64,000 nucleotides of DNA from contig JBBPTG010000028.1 in NCBI GenBank assembly GCA_038093975.1, forward strand, positions 124,001 to 188,000. The letters run 5' to 3'. This document shows, one piece after another, positions 23,676 to 35,347 of the stretch; the first letter of the stretch is position 1; each line of letters starts with the position of its first letter. A program made the position numbers and the translations under genes. The stretch comes from Chalciporus piperatus. Lineage: Eukaryota; Basidiomycota; Agaricomycetes; Boletales; Boletaceae. Below the pieces are notes generated by a model. It was not told where the DNA came from. It searched no databases and was given only the letters and a program-made list of their open reading frames with translations.

Positions 23676-24377
23676 TTGGTTGCAAAGGCGTCCAACGCAC
23701 TGGCAGCGACCGCGGACTGGGTGGCGTCATCGCGTCAAAATCAGCCGGTGGACCAGTTGAGGGGAACTCGTCTCTTTCAGAAACCGGCAAGAAACGCGAG
23801 GCACCAGCTGAGAAGAACGATGACGTCACCTGTTGCACCCCGGACATACCTTTGGAAATCCGCGACTGCGAAGTTCGGTCGAGGCGACGACAAGATGAGC
23901 CACGAGGATAGCAATTTGTCCCGGGGTCTGCTGTCGGTACTCTTGCCTGCGAAACGGCTGCTATCTGGCTCGATGCACGCGCCTGTGGAACGGCTCCCAG
24001 TGGCTCAGGCTACATTCGACGCGGAGGATGTTCCTGGGGAAATCCTTTACCAAACCTCGTTCTTGGGTTCCCATCTAGGATCATCCAGCGGGGGGGGGTC
24101 GAAAAAGAGGAACGCCAGATCGCTGTCGACCAGAACAAGCCCGAGCCTGAATGGTCAGACATGTAGAGAAACCCGTCAATTCACGCAGACTCGCACGAGA
24201 AATCATCAACGTCTCGGTCGCAGAACGAACCCTAGGGCAGCAAGATTGGCACGGGGTATGGTGATAACGCCTGCGCACCAGGTACAGTTCCCTGGGATGA
24301 TGGGCTTGGGGCACGTCCATCGTGATTTTCGTAGCAGTTGGATGTCGATATCGACGAAGGTGCGTAAGTGGAAGTAG
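23676..24377 (+). CDS. Unidentified open reading frame (doubtful gene)
   Basis: A 233-codon frame rich in Arg, Ser and Pro with no recognisable domain. Other frames in the same stretch are also long, so composition may explain it. It lies between the DUF6534-like gene and the truncated membrane-protein copy. Confidence 0.25.
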   Translation: MVAKASNALAATADWVASSRQNQPVDQLRGTRLFQKPARNARHQLRRTMTSPVAPRTYLWKSATAKFGRGDDKMSHEDSNLSRGLLSVLLPAKRLLSGSMHAPVERLPVAQATFDAEDVPGEILYQTSFLGSHLGSSSGGGSKKRNARSLSTRTSPSLNGQTCRETRQFTQTRTRNHQRLGRRTNPRAARLARGMVITPAHQVQFPGMMGLGHVHRDFRSSWMSISTKVRKWK

Positions 24378-24935
24378 TACTCGACGTGCGATATTTATTT
24401 TTTGAGGCTAACGTGGTGGTGGTGCTGCATAGATCGGATGGAGGATGGATGACGCGGCATAAACGGTGGATGGCCTACAGAGGCTGAGCAGGCGGTGATT
24501 CTTTAGGACCTTTTTTTGCATGTTGATTTGTTTCAAGTTCCTTCAATCTTCGGTCTGTCTAGGGGAGACACTAGTAGGTATGAGTAGCATGTGCCGGTAT
24601 CACATCCCAATATAGTCTGGTAACCAGCCCGTCTATGATGAGGCAAGCCGTCGAAACCAGACTAATCCCAATATCCCCGGGCCAATATGCCCCGATTTAT
24701 CATAATCCCGAATTAAAAGCCTATGGTAAGTCACCCGCTGTTTATAGCCTGAGGCCGTATTGTCCTCTACACTGTTACTTACCTGATCATTGTTTCGGTC
24801 AGGAAATCTTCCCCACAGCATGTGGCTGGCTTACGTTTGGGGACTCGGATCTGAAGTGACATGCAGAGAACATTACCGTAATCCCACTTACACCTAAGCG
24901 TCGATCGTCACCTCGCCCAGTCTTCCCAATCAATA
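24378..24935. other. Intergenic region upstream of membrane-protein copy 3
   Basis: Holds the 21-base inverted partner (24548-24568) of 18263-18283. Near 24770-24815 it has a segment similar to the upstream region of copy 2 (about 7735-7790), so copy 3 was duplicated with part of its promoter. Confidence 0.45.
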
Positions 24936-25338
24936 ATGATCCCCCACGTTCTGGTGCTCTTGTTCTTCTCAACTTTCGCGCGGGGAACGACGACGAATTC
25001 CACCACCACCGACTGTCCGTCTTGCGGTGCGACGGCCTGTAGCTATCGCAGCGTCTGGGACATCCTCGCAAGTTGTGGAGTAACTCTTCTTACCTGCGTC
25101 TGGCGCGCCATTCACCCTGATATCCCGTTGACAAAATTGTGCGATACAGGCTGGAGCTAGTTCTGGTGGCTTTTTTTACCCCAGAGTTTTTGATAATGAA
25201 TGCCCTCGCTCAGTGGTTGAATGCTCTCCTGATGGTGCGGAAATTTCGTAGTAGTAGGTTCCGCTTGATCCTGCGGCATGCTGCTTCTGGCTGAATTCCC
25301 CGACTTCAGAGGAGGGTTATAAGTGGACAATGACCCAT
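24936..25338 (+). pseudogene. Fungal membrane protein, copy 3 (truncated)
   Basis: Opens MIPHVLVLLFFSTFARGTTT with the Cys stretch DCPSCGATACSYRS and SCGVTLLTCVWRAIHPDIPL, like copies 1 and 2 but on the opposite strand. After HPDIPL the frame breaks. Later DNA still matches the family (the segment for WLNSPTSEEGYGW is readable near 25285-25335). The match stops exactly at the left TIR of the large Tnp2 element at 25339, at the point where copies 1 and 2 continue HSHFALMGGF. The missing remainder is not found beyond the right TIR. Confidence 0.8.
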
Positions 25339-25788
25339 ACACAACGCAGTTGGCAATCTTTAAATGTAGTCTAAAGGTCGGACAAAAGGTGAAAACAAAA
25401 GTTGTAATTTAGAATACTGTAGTCGCCAGGAGAAAATCCGAAATATTCGCGAATGAAAATATGCTGGTGAAAAGTCGAAATGTTGGCGCGCGTGATGGCC
25501 GAGCCTAAAGGTCAGTCGAAACAAGAAGTTTTGAGGGAGAAAAAAGGGAGGTGAGTATTTGGAGTATCTAATTCAAGTACGAACGAGGGCAATACTTGAA
25601 ATATTTGCATTGGCAAAACATCAGTCACTATTTCTTATACTGGCAAACAATTAGTCGGAAGTATATTTTAGAAATATACGCCAACGTATGATCTGCGGAC
25701 GATATTTGAAGTATGGAGTATGGTTTATATTAATCGCCCGACCGTCGCCCGCTCACGCCCCGCTCGTGGAGCGAGCAGCGCACGACGC
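25339..25788 (+). repeat. Left long TIR of the Tnp2 element
   Basis: About 450 bases matching the reverse complement of 53955-54414. Shared landmarks are ACACAACGCAGTTGGCAATC at the tip, CAGGAGAAAATCCGAAATAT, GGCGCGCGTGATGGCC, ATTTCTTATA and TTTATATTAATCGCCCGACC. In the first 100 bases I count about ten mismatches, nine of them transitions. Confidence 0.85.
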
Positions 25789-26732
25789 CAAAGCGACCAC
25801 TGGCACTGGCACTGGCACACCACTCATCTTTCGGACGACCACAACCACGACGCCGAACAGTCGACGCAAGCAGGTATAAGTTGCATATGTACAGTCTCCG
25901 ATACCTGATCGACGGCATGTACATATCCGAGTCCATAGTATACAAATCTAAGCTAGGCAACCACAACTCTCATCCATGGGAAAGTCTCTCGTGAGAGCTC
26001 GAGTGCCTCTGTCTGACGTTCAGTGAGGTGTGCCATCCATGCACTGTCGTATAGGGCCAACGGCAACCCAGCGAGGGCTTTCCTTGTCGTCACTGGATTG
26101 TCGGGGGCACGTTTCCGAACAAGCGGCCGTGATCCCCGTGCGGAAAATATGTCGTCGTCGATGACGCGTTGGAGATCAATTATTTCCAGCTCTCTGTCTA
26201 TGGTCCTTCGCCATTCCATTCTCTTGACACGAAGAACATTCTCCACCCCATTCTCCACGGAGCTCTCCTCGGAGCTCACACCATATTCACCAAGGGTTTT
26301 GATGAGGGACTGGAGCCACTGCCATGCTGGAAGATCGTCGGCATGCGAGTCGGTTTTTAGGGCCACAGTGTGGTCCAGAATGGTCATACGCCGCTGATAT
26401 TTCTAGGCGGGCGAGGAGTTAGATCAGTGAGATCAGGGGCAGCAGCATCGTGTCAAGCATAACTCACGTTTCGCCGGCGGTTACTCTGCCGACTCTCCTT
26501 TCCCCCCCGACTTCGGTCCTCCACCAGCCGCGCCTCAGTTTCCAGGGGCGTCTCAATGGCACCACGAGATGTAAGCTTAGGCTGGGCATCCCGCCAGACA
26601 GTTCGCAGGCGCTTGTAGCGTTCCTTGAGGGTTTCGCGCATGTAGTTGTCAGATCTCTTGACCGGCCAATTCTCTTGGGTGCAGCGTAGCTGAAGCTCTT
26701 GACGAAAGACATCAAGAATGAAGGTATTCCAA

Positions 26733-26734
26733 GG
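26733..26734 (+). other. Plavaka-2 target duplication (left copy, GG)
   Basis: GG directly before the left TIR, repeated at 35374-35375 after the right TIR. With one copy kept, the companion gene reads SSPWNTFILDV across the site. Confidence 0.75.
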
Positions 26735-26760
26735 CATCAGCAAAATAGCACATCACTTAT
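26735..26760 (+). repeat. Plavaka-2 left TIR
   Basis: 26 bases starting CATCAGCA and ending CATCACTTAT, so the CATCA pentamer occurs twice. Matches the reverse complement of 35348-35373 with three mismatches. Confidence 0.82.
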
Positions 26761-26802
26761 TTAGACTTAATTAAACTTTTTCTCGTGATTAAGTCTAAAT
26801 AA
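26757..26802. repeat. Perfect 15-bp hairpin at the Plavaka-2 left end
   Basis: TTATTTAGACTTAAT (26757-26771) is the exact reverse complement of 26788-26802, with a 16-base loop. It lies immediately inside the left TIR and could be a transposase-binding or cruciform structure; the role is inference. Confidence 0.7.
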
Positions 26803-26848
26803 AGTATGACTACAAATAAGCATGAATAAGCTTACTCTTTGTCTTAAA

Positions 26849-29800
26849 TCACACTTTTTCAACTTTCACGCCGTGATCGGAACAGGAAAAAGTGGCCTCA
26901 ATAATTGCACTGCGCCTCCAATAAGTTGAAAAAGTACAATGCCCACAGAAAAGCAATGGTTCATAATAAGCACTGTAATGAAAAAAAGCGGAGAAAGCAA
27001 AACATTCTAGGAAAATGATTACTGCCACGAGACAGGACAAACGGAGACGAGTTGGAGACAGAATACGACAGGAAGAAGGGAGACGAGAACACCGAAAGGC
27101 GACGAGAATGCCGACAGGACCAAAGGAGATGAGAACGCCGAGGAGACGAGAACGCCGACCGAAAGAGACGAGAACACAGTGAAAGGAGACGGGAATGCGA
27201 CAGGACGGAACGTATCGAGAATGCGGCGAAAAGAGACGGGAATGCCAACAGGACCGAAGCAGACGAGCAGGACGACAGGATGCAATTTGGAGGAAAGAAA
27301 TGCTGCGAGGGCGCCGACTGGACGAGACCAGACGAGACAGGTTAGATCCCAAAATTTCTGTAGTGAAACCATTAGTATCAACCATGTTGAGAGAAATGAA
27401 AAAAATACAAAGAAGTGAACGGGGATCTACATCGCCGCCGGGCCCGCTCGCAGTCGCTGTGCCGACAGTGTCGGTGCTGCCAAGTTTCAGATTCCTTCGG
27501 CGATGCGCTTCAGCAAATACGTCCTGGATGAATTCGGGACCTCTTCTGTTCACTGACAACTTGTAGCCCATAGTCTTGGTGTTCCAGTTCTGCGATGAAA
27601 ACTGATATGGGGCAGAGGATTCACGTCCCGTAGCCTTGTTGAGGACTTTCGGCAGCTTGACTTTCATTTTTCCATCCGTAGATTCCAACATTTCCGCTAT
27701 TACCTGTTCAACGTCAATGACGCCGTCGCGAATGAATTCCAGCGCACGTTCAAGCTACGTTGGGGTCAGCATATGCCGACAATGAGTGACGAAATAAACA
27801 AAGAAACCGACCGCGGCACAAGCGATGGCTATCACCCCCGCACCGTTTTTCCCTGCGGCGCACTCCTTCGAAACCAACCCGTCAATGGGAATAAAACCGG
27901 TAATATTGCTTGTGTGCGTCGTGGCAATGAGTTCATACAAGAAGGGTGATTTGAACCGGTCTTCCGGAGTCAGCACAGTGCTGTTTTCTGGGTCTTGATC
28001 TAAGAATCGGTAATCTTTCAACAGCTTCCTAGCCTCGTCGGGGGTCGTGGTGTCATCCGGTAGCTCAGCGAAGTAGCTGATCATCATTGCAAGCGCGCCT
28101 GATCCGAAGCTGCTTCGCCACTCGGACATACGTTGTGCAGCCTGTATATTAGATTACATTAGTCAGGAAAGTTAATGAATATAGCACCTACCACAGCATG
28201 AACAGCACCGTTGACAACGACACGATGTTTGATCGTAGGGTAGACGGCGTTGAAGATCTCCTGCAGAGCCTTGACAAAGGCTTCGTCCGGGATGACCCAG
28301 ATGTCCGGTTGGGTCCCACACCAAAGTGTCAAGGTTCCGATAACACCACACGACCACCGTTGGTCGCTTGGCACAGGCAAATCCTTTGTTTTATATTCGC
28401 TTCGTTTCTTCAGGTTGTCAACGACACCCTCTTCAGTGTCGAGTGGCAAGTCATCGGCCGCGGAGCTCATGTTGCTCTCTTGCTCCTCGACCTTAGCTTT
28501 CTTATGAGCTCCCACACTAGCCTGTGTCTCCGGTTGTACGACGCTCTCCAGTGGTACGACGCCGGCGGACGTCTCGTGCCCAAAGAATCAGTCACACTGC
28601 CAATTGATGGGGATACTAGCCAACATACCATACTAGTTGTGCGCTTATGGCCCTGGCCTGAGAGCGGTGTGGCTGATAGCTTCATGACCTTCGTCGAGAT
28701 GGCCATGCTAACACCCTTCTTCTTGCGCTCACCCTCGGACTCGCTCTCGCCCTCTTCACTTCCAGAGCCAATTTCCGCCTCGGCTGCTTTGCGCTTGACA
28801 GTAGTTGAAGTGACACGAAGCTGGGAGAGCGGAGCATCAAGCTCGTCTGCATCATTGTCCTCGGTCTTAATTTGCTAGATTTTGTATCAGAAGAGAAGTC
28901 CCGAGAAATAGAATGGAAATTACTTGCCAATATGTTCTCCGTGCGATTCTTGAAGGAGGCTACCATGGCCGCTTTCTCGTCGACTTCATTGACAGTGTCT
29001 CCGAACACTTCATTGTCTTCGTCAGCCGTTCCCATGGCAGTGGCGGGTGGCAAGGCTCGTGAGTGAGTGCTGAGTGAGGTTACTGCAGAAGGGGTTCTTG
29101 AATCGCCCGGGATACGGTGTGGGGTGAGCCTGGAATCACTTTGTGTCGTCGAGTCTTGTTCAGTCAACTGGGGCTGTTGCCTGGCATCTGCAACATGTGT
29201 AACCCATTTGGCCACACTGCTTGCGTTCGGAGGAGAAGTTCGGGAAGAAAGGGCAAGTTCGAGGAAGAATAGTGTAGATTCAGTCAGTAGTAGGAGCATT
29301 GACGACAATGCAAGATCAGGTTACTTACTTGTTGTGGGATTTTGCTGTCACATGATGAAGGTGTTAGCCATCAGCACGTGTGAGACTTTGTGAATGTGAC
29401 TTACGCAGCAGGTCTTCCGCCTTCATTTCACCACGCTTCACTGCCTTTGCTGCACGAAGGGCTTCCTTCAAGGTGAACACTGGCCTCTGGGTCTTCTCCG
29501 CAATGATGACAATGTCTGGGTCATTGTCGACCATCATACCTTGACCATCTGGTGCTGGAGAAAATGTTGGTACGTGCGTTTTGCTTGGGGCTTTGCCTCC
29601 ACTCTTGTTCGGATCATCTCGCTTTGATCGAGCGTTCTGATTGCCACCAGCAGTACCCTTGGCACGAGGCTGGGCACGAGGACGGACAGGCTGAGGCCTA
29701 ACGGCTCGAGCCTCGGCCTCCTTCATCTCAGCATCCACCTCCATTGCGGCCAGTTGCTCTACGCTGTCTTGGGCAGCTTTTGCCTGTGCAGCCTTCTCCT

Positions 29801-29951
29801 CCTTCAGCCGTTTGTCGTCAGCCGCCTTCTCTGCCTTGGTACGTCGTTTTCTGTCTGGTTTTAAAATGTCCGCTGGATGTTTATCCACATTAGACGGTCG
29901 AGTGCGACGGGGAGAGGGAGGTGCTGGGTCCTGAGTTACTGGGTCTGCCAT
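26849..29951 (-). CDS. Plavaka-2 companion protein (unknown role)
   Basis: ATG at 29951 starts MADPVTQDPAPPSPRRTRPS. A long Lys/Glu/Ala-rich charged segment (TKAEKAADDKRLKEEKAAQA) and a basic stretch follow. Further exons give a Ser-rich region (KRKAAEAEIGSGSEEGESES) and then a globular part: RWSCGVIGTLTLWCGTQPD, IFNAVYPTIKHRVVVNGAV, MSEWRSSFGSGALAMMISYF, DRFKSPFLYELIATTHTSN, NGAGVIAIACAAVERALEFI and ENWNTKTMGY-like SQNWNTKTMGYKLSVNRRGP. The globular part matches a common Agaricomycete family found beside transposons; no function is known to me. It runs opposite to the transposase. The 3' end is unclear: the frame stays open to 26849 through a repeat tract, but the true end is probably near 27420-27450. 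Confidence 0.68.
27030..27340. repeat. Purine-rich subterminal repeat tract of Plavaka-2
   Basis: Irregular repeats of GACGAGAACGCC, GAGACGAGAAC and GACAGGACC words on the + strand (CGTTCTCGTC type on the other). It lies 3' of the companion gene, as in Plavaka-1 at 16010-16430. Confidence 0.6.
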
Positions 29952-30158
29952 GGGAGATATACGGTGAAGAACAGAACAGTCAAGACAATTTTTACGATGG
30001 CTGACAGGACTCCGGACGGGGCTTCAAGTGGACGACGCTAGTGCTATTTGTAAGTCTCCTCGCCCTGACCGCAAACAACACAATACTCATTTACTGACTG
30101 ATGACAGACATTATCCGACCGGTAACTGTTCGTTTACTCGTTCGTTTACTACTCTAAC

Positions 30159-33100
30159 ATGCCAACTCACTACAGTGAACTGCAGCACCCATGTGGCCAT
30201 ACGGGCTGCAGACGATTTTTCAAGACAACCAGGGGCCGCACGAGACATATACGCACCATGCATACATCAATTCCGCAACCCTCGCCCTCACCACCTGCAT
30301 CACCTTCTCTGGCCGATGAAACCATTCAAGGTGTCGATATCAACTACGACGAACAACTGTACATGACATCTGACGAATGGGAGGAATTTTTCGCGAATAT
30401 GCCACCTGACGAGTTAGAAGATCTGTTAGATGAACTAGATGACTTAAACCCACCCGAAATTGGTGGGGATTTTGCTGCAGACGATGAATGGGACCCAGAG
30501 TTTTTTGGGGACCCAGACGAGGAATTACCCCCGAACGACCCTGGTGCTGATGCACAGTTCTATGGCCCTGGGAACAAATTTTATCGCAACTATCATAGCG
30601 AACTGAACGGTAAGTGATTTGACGTCTTCCGTATGTGCGGTGCACTGACGCTCTGCAGCTCTACCGTGTGATGAGCTCGGCAACTTGCTACCTCCAGATA
30701 CCAATCCCCAACCAAAAGTCTCGAACCCGAATGATTGGACCCCGTATGAAAATCGTGTCCAATTCGAGCTCGCCCAATTCCTATTTACGCGCAATCAAAT
30801 GTCGGCAGCTCACATGGATACACTCTTTTATCTATGGGCAGCCACACTACGTAAACACAATGATAATCCACCCTTCCGAAATCACAACCACCTATATCAC
30901 ACGCTCGACAAGACACCAGTCGGCGACATCAAATGGAACCGGTTTGCGGTGGAGTACACAGGAGAGGTACCCGCTACGCCCAATCCTCCCGTGTGGATGC
31001 AACAGCAGTATGAGGTGTGGTATCGAGACCCCCGTGAAGTGGTCCACCAGCTTCTTGGCAACCCAGATTTCACCACGGAGCTGGACTTACGACCATATCG
31101 TGAATTCCTGTCCCAGGGCGACATGCGGCAGTACGGGGACTTCATGTCGGGGGATTGGGCATGGCAACAAGCGGTAAACATAGACTTACTGCTCGCACTT
31201 GGTGCTTAACTAACACGTTCACACCTACAGGACATCATTTCGGAAGATCACGATACACATGGCAGCGTTTTCGTGCCAATTATATTGGGGAGCGACAAGA
31301 CGACCGTTTCCGTTGGCACCGGAAACAACGAATATTACCCTTTGTATCTCTCAATCGGCAATGTTCGGAACAGCGTGAGGCGAGCCCACCGCGACGCCCT
31401 CGTTCTCATCGCGTTCTTAGCAATTCCAAAGAGTACGTCATATGTTTTCTTTGAGAACTCGTCCTGACCCCACGAAGCTGCCAAAGAACAACAGTCTGAT
31501 GTTGCATTTCGCAATTTTCGACGACAACTTTTTCACTCATCCCTCTCGTTTATCTTACAAACACTCAAGCCAGCCATGGAGAAGCCCGAGGTTGTTTTGT
31601 TCGGGGATGGTCATTATCGACGAACGATTTACGGACTAGGGCCATACATTGCCGACTACGAAGAACAGGTACTGTTGGCGTGCATTGTGCGCATGTGGTG
31701 TGCACGGTGTGTTTCAGCTTAAAGTGGCCAGTCGAACAACTCTTCTAACTTCGAAATGAATAGATGTCAGGCGCCATCACGTGACCTCGATCAAGACGGT
31801 TTCATCCCCAATCGCACTCGCGAATTTGATGCAGCCCTCTTAGAAAGAGTGATGCCCAACGTGCTATGGGATGAATACGGGATTGCAGGTGACCTCGTCG
31901 TAAGTCAACAATACTAGTTTATTGTAGCAAGGTCACTAATAATATATCCCAAGCCCTTCACAAATGATTTTCCGCGTGCCGATATACACTTGCTCCTCGC
32001 CCCTGACCTCTTGCATCAGCTAATTAAAGGCTGCTTCAAAGACCATCTGGTCGACTGGATTGTCGCCTACATTAAGCTCAGATACACACCACAGAGAGAG
32101 TCCGCGCGAGTACTTGATGAAATTGACCGCCGGTAAGCCTGAGATGTGACTCAGAGAAGATCGTTCATCACAGTCTAGACTAACCATTGAACAGAATTGC
32201 TGTGGTTGCCCCCTTCTCAGGTCTGCGACGATTTCCTCAAGGTCGCGGTTTTAAACAGTGGACAGGCGACGATTCTAAGGCATTAATGAAGGTAGGCAAA
32301 CACCCCTCGTCTGTTGTATATCGCTTGTCGTATACTAACATTGTTTAATTTCTAGGTCTACCTAGCGGCAATCGAGGGATTCGTCCCACAAGATATGGTA
32401 CGCACGTTACGAGCGTTCCTCGAATTTTGTTATCTCTGTCGCCGCCATACCATTATGGACGACCACATCAACAAGATTGACGACGCTCTAAGCCGTTTCC
32501 ACCATTACCGAGAGGTTTTTCGGACCGGTGACTTGCCTGTAGTCGATACATTCTCTCTTCCCCGGCAACATGCTGCCAAACATTATCCGGAACTTATACG
32601 TCAATTCGGAGCTCCCAATGGGCTCTGCTCCTCCATTACCGAATGCAAACACATCAAGGCCGTCAAGGAACCTTGGCGCCGCTCAAACCGCTTCAATGCT
32701 CTCGGTCAAATGCTTATCACCAATCAGCGCCTGGACAAGCTTGCTGCATCGCAAATTGACTTCGAAAAACGGGGAATGTTACGAGGGTCATGTTTAGAGC
32801 TAACTTCGACATTTTTGAACATGATAGGTGAGTCCGTGTACTCTATCGCATGTCTGATGGTAAATAAGATGCTGATTGTTATTGTTACAGATCAAGCCTT
32901 TCCGTTGTTATCCTTAGACGATCCCCCTCAACCCGAGCAACCATCCTCTGACAGAAGACGAAGCATACAGGGCGACAACGACTTATGTGAACCCGATAAC
33001 AGTCCGGCGAGTCTGGCACCTCACGTCCAGCTTGCACGCACGCCACGTAAGCCTCATCTTTTACTCCAGCGGTTTGGTCAAACAAACCATTGATCTAGAA

Positions 33101-33769
33101 CGAAAACGGGCGCGTGATCTCCCTGCTCTGGGAAACGAGATCAACATCCGAAATCTCGACATCCTCGTTCGCCGATTTTTATTTGAGCAGCTTAACCCCG
33201 ATGATGATCGGGATCCTCAGCTCGTACCCCCAGTGGAGTATCCTCACTTCGATGGACGGATATATACGTACAACTCAGCATCTTCCAGATTTTATGCACC
33301 GAGTGATATCAGTGGTGTCCGGGGCATGCAGCGGGAGTATATTCGATCCACACCAAACTGGCGGAAGGAAGGTCCCCGACGCGACTGTGCCTTCATAGGC
33401 ACCGGTGCCAGAGAACCCCATGAAACAGGTTTGCAGAACTGCGATGTCGCGCGTATATTCGCGTTTTTCTCCTTCAATTACAGTGGAACTGTCTATCCAT
33501 GTGCCGTCATACGATGGTTTGACAAGGTCGGTGACACGCCGGACGAGAACACGGGCATGTGGAGAGTTCGTCCGGCCTGTCTTCCCAACCACTCACCTCA
33601 CTTCGGTGTCATTCATATCGACACTATATGGCGGGCCGCTCACCTTATTCCTGTTTACGGCCCCCGTCCCATCTCTCGTAACGTGAAGCCCTGTGATTCA
33701 TATGATTCATTTAACTTGTTCTATGTGAACAAATATGTCGATCATCATGCATTTGAATTTGCAGGGTAG
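30159..33769 (+). CDS. Plavaka transposase (multi-exon)
   Basis: ATG at 30159 gives MPTHYSELQHPCGHTGCRRF with a C2H2 finger (C12, C17, H30, H35), then a very acidic linker and NDWTPYENRVQFELAQFLFT. After introns comes DIISEDHDTHGSVFVPIILG with GSDKTTVSVGTGNNEYYPLY. The next blocks are VVLFGDGHYRRTIYGLGPYI, VLLACIVRMWCARC, FPRADIHLLLAPDLLHQLIK, FSGLRRFPQGRGFKQWTGDD and GAPNGLCSSITECKHIKAVK. The C-terminal domain has DCAFIGTGAREPHE, YPCAVIRWFDKVGDTPDENT and HIDTIWRAAHLIPVYG, ending at the TAG near 33767-33769. The Asp residues of GSDKTT and GDGHYRR are candidate catalytic acids. All family blocks are present and open, so it could be active on the Plavaka-2 TIRs. Confidence 0.87.
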
Positions 33770-33879
33770 CAAGGTGAGTTTAAGACTTGATCCTTGGTCT
33801 TTGTCGAGTCATTGATGTGACCATCCAGAAGAATTGTTCGTGCGAGGGCCGGGGACTAAGTTCAACGTGTCGTCGATCG

Positions 33880-35070
33880 CCACACGACGGGACGCACTCC
33901 GTGTCCTGGCGCGTTTTTTTGCCTTGGACCCATCGCCATGCGACTCTCGCCCATGTCCAGGACCTTCAACACGTCGTGGATGGCCACACGACGGCGCTCG
34001 CTCGTCCGGCGGCTTCACCCAGCGCGTTTCTTTTCCTTCAACTCATTGCCATGCAACCCCCCCACATCCAGAACCGTCAACGCGTCGTGGATGGCCACGG
34101 CTCGTTCGGCGGTTTCTCCCAGCGCCTTTTCCCCTCAACTCATTGCCGTGCAATTCGCCCAGGTCGTGGATGGCCACACGACGGCACTCGCTCGTCCAGC
34201 GGTGTCCTTGAATCTCTTTCAGCTCATCTCCCCCCGCGCATTTTTTCCTTCAACTCCATTGCCGTGTGATTCGCCCACGTCCACGGACCATCAACGCAGC
34301 ACTCGCTCATTCCGCGGCTTCCTTGAACCTCCTTCAGCTAATCTCCCCCATTGCCGTGCGATTCACCCACGTCCACGACCGTCAACATGTCGTGGATGGC
34401 CACACGACGGCACTCGCTCATGCAGCGGTTTCCTTGAACCTCCTTCATCTCCCCAGGTGCATTTTTTCCCTTCAACTCATTGCCGTGCGATTCGCCCACG
34501 TCCACGACCATCAACACGTCGCGGATGCAGCGGTTTCCTTGAACCTCCTTCATCTCCCCCAGCGGACTGTTTCCCTTCAGATTCGCCCACGTCCACGGAC
34601 CATCAACGCAGCACTCGCTCATCCCGCGGCTTCCTTGAACCTCCTTCAGCTAATCTCCCCCATTGCCATGTGATTCACCCACGTCCACGACCGTCAACAT
34701 GTCGCGGATGGCCACACGACGGCACTCGCTCGTGCAGCGGTTTCCTTGAACCTCCTTCATCTCCCCCGGCGCATTTTTTCCCTTTAACTCATTGCCGTCC
34801 ACGACCGTCAACACGTCGCGGATGGCCACACGACAGCACTCGCTCGCCTTGACCCTCCTTCAGCTCATCTCCCCCAGCGCGTTTTTTCCCTTCAACTCAT
34901 TGCCGTGCGATTCGCCCACGTCCATGACCGTCAATACGTCGTGGAACGACGGCACTCGCTCGTCCAGCGGTTTCCTTGAACCTCCTTCATCTCCCCCGGC
35001 GCATTGTTTCCCTTCAGATTCGCCCACGTCAACGACCGTCAATACGCCCATCCCGCAGTTTCCTTGGATT
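33880..35070. repeat. Minisatellite-like repeat array in Plavaka-2
   Basis: About ten irregular units of roughly 90-130 bases built from recurring blocks: GTCGTGGATGGCCACACGAC, TTCCTTGAACCTCCTTC, TTTTTTCCCTTCAACTCATT and GATTCGCCCACGTCCACGAC. It lies between the transposase 3' end and the right TIR. Long frames crossing it (for example 33938-34852) reflect repeat composition, not genes. Confidence 0.8.
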
Positions 35071-35347
35071 TCCTTCAGCCTATTTCCCTGTCCCAGTGCA
35101 TTCTTTTCCTTCGACTCAGCACCGTGCGGTGATTGCTGCAGCTTTGTCGTTACACTTGTTGTACTGATATACACCTACAAACCAATATAATAGACTTCTT
35201 ATGCCTTATTTAACTTAGTGTTGAACATCCACTTATGTCACTTGCGCGAAATGTTGTGGTGTTAACTTATCTTGGCTTACTTCACCTGTCTACTTGTTCA
35301 ACACCCAAAAAGTGCCGATAAGTGTGGTAAAGTGTAGTAAAGTTGAC
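35071..35347. other. AT-rich subterminal region of Plavaka-2
   Basis: Contains many short words related to CACTTAT and its complement (CCACTTATGTCACTT, GTGGTAAAGTGTAGTAAAG, GACATAAGTG). Such clustered subterminal words are typical transposase-binding sites in CACTA-like elements; binding is inferred. Confidence 0.5.

Noticed and set aside
26849..27420. C-terminal extension of the Plavaka-2 companion into the purine-rich tract
   Set aside because: The frame stays open but the residues are low-complexity Ser/Arg/Phe from the repeat tract; the family normally ends earlier.
33938..34852. 304-codon open frame after the Plavaka-2 transposase
   Set aside because: It runs through the minisatellite; the repeated blocks keep several frames open. 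No start context, splice pattern or domain.
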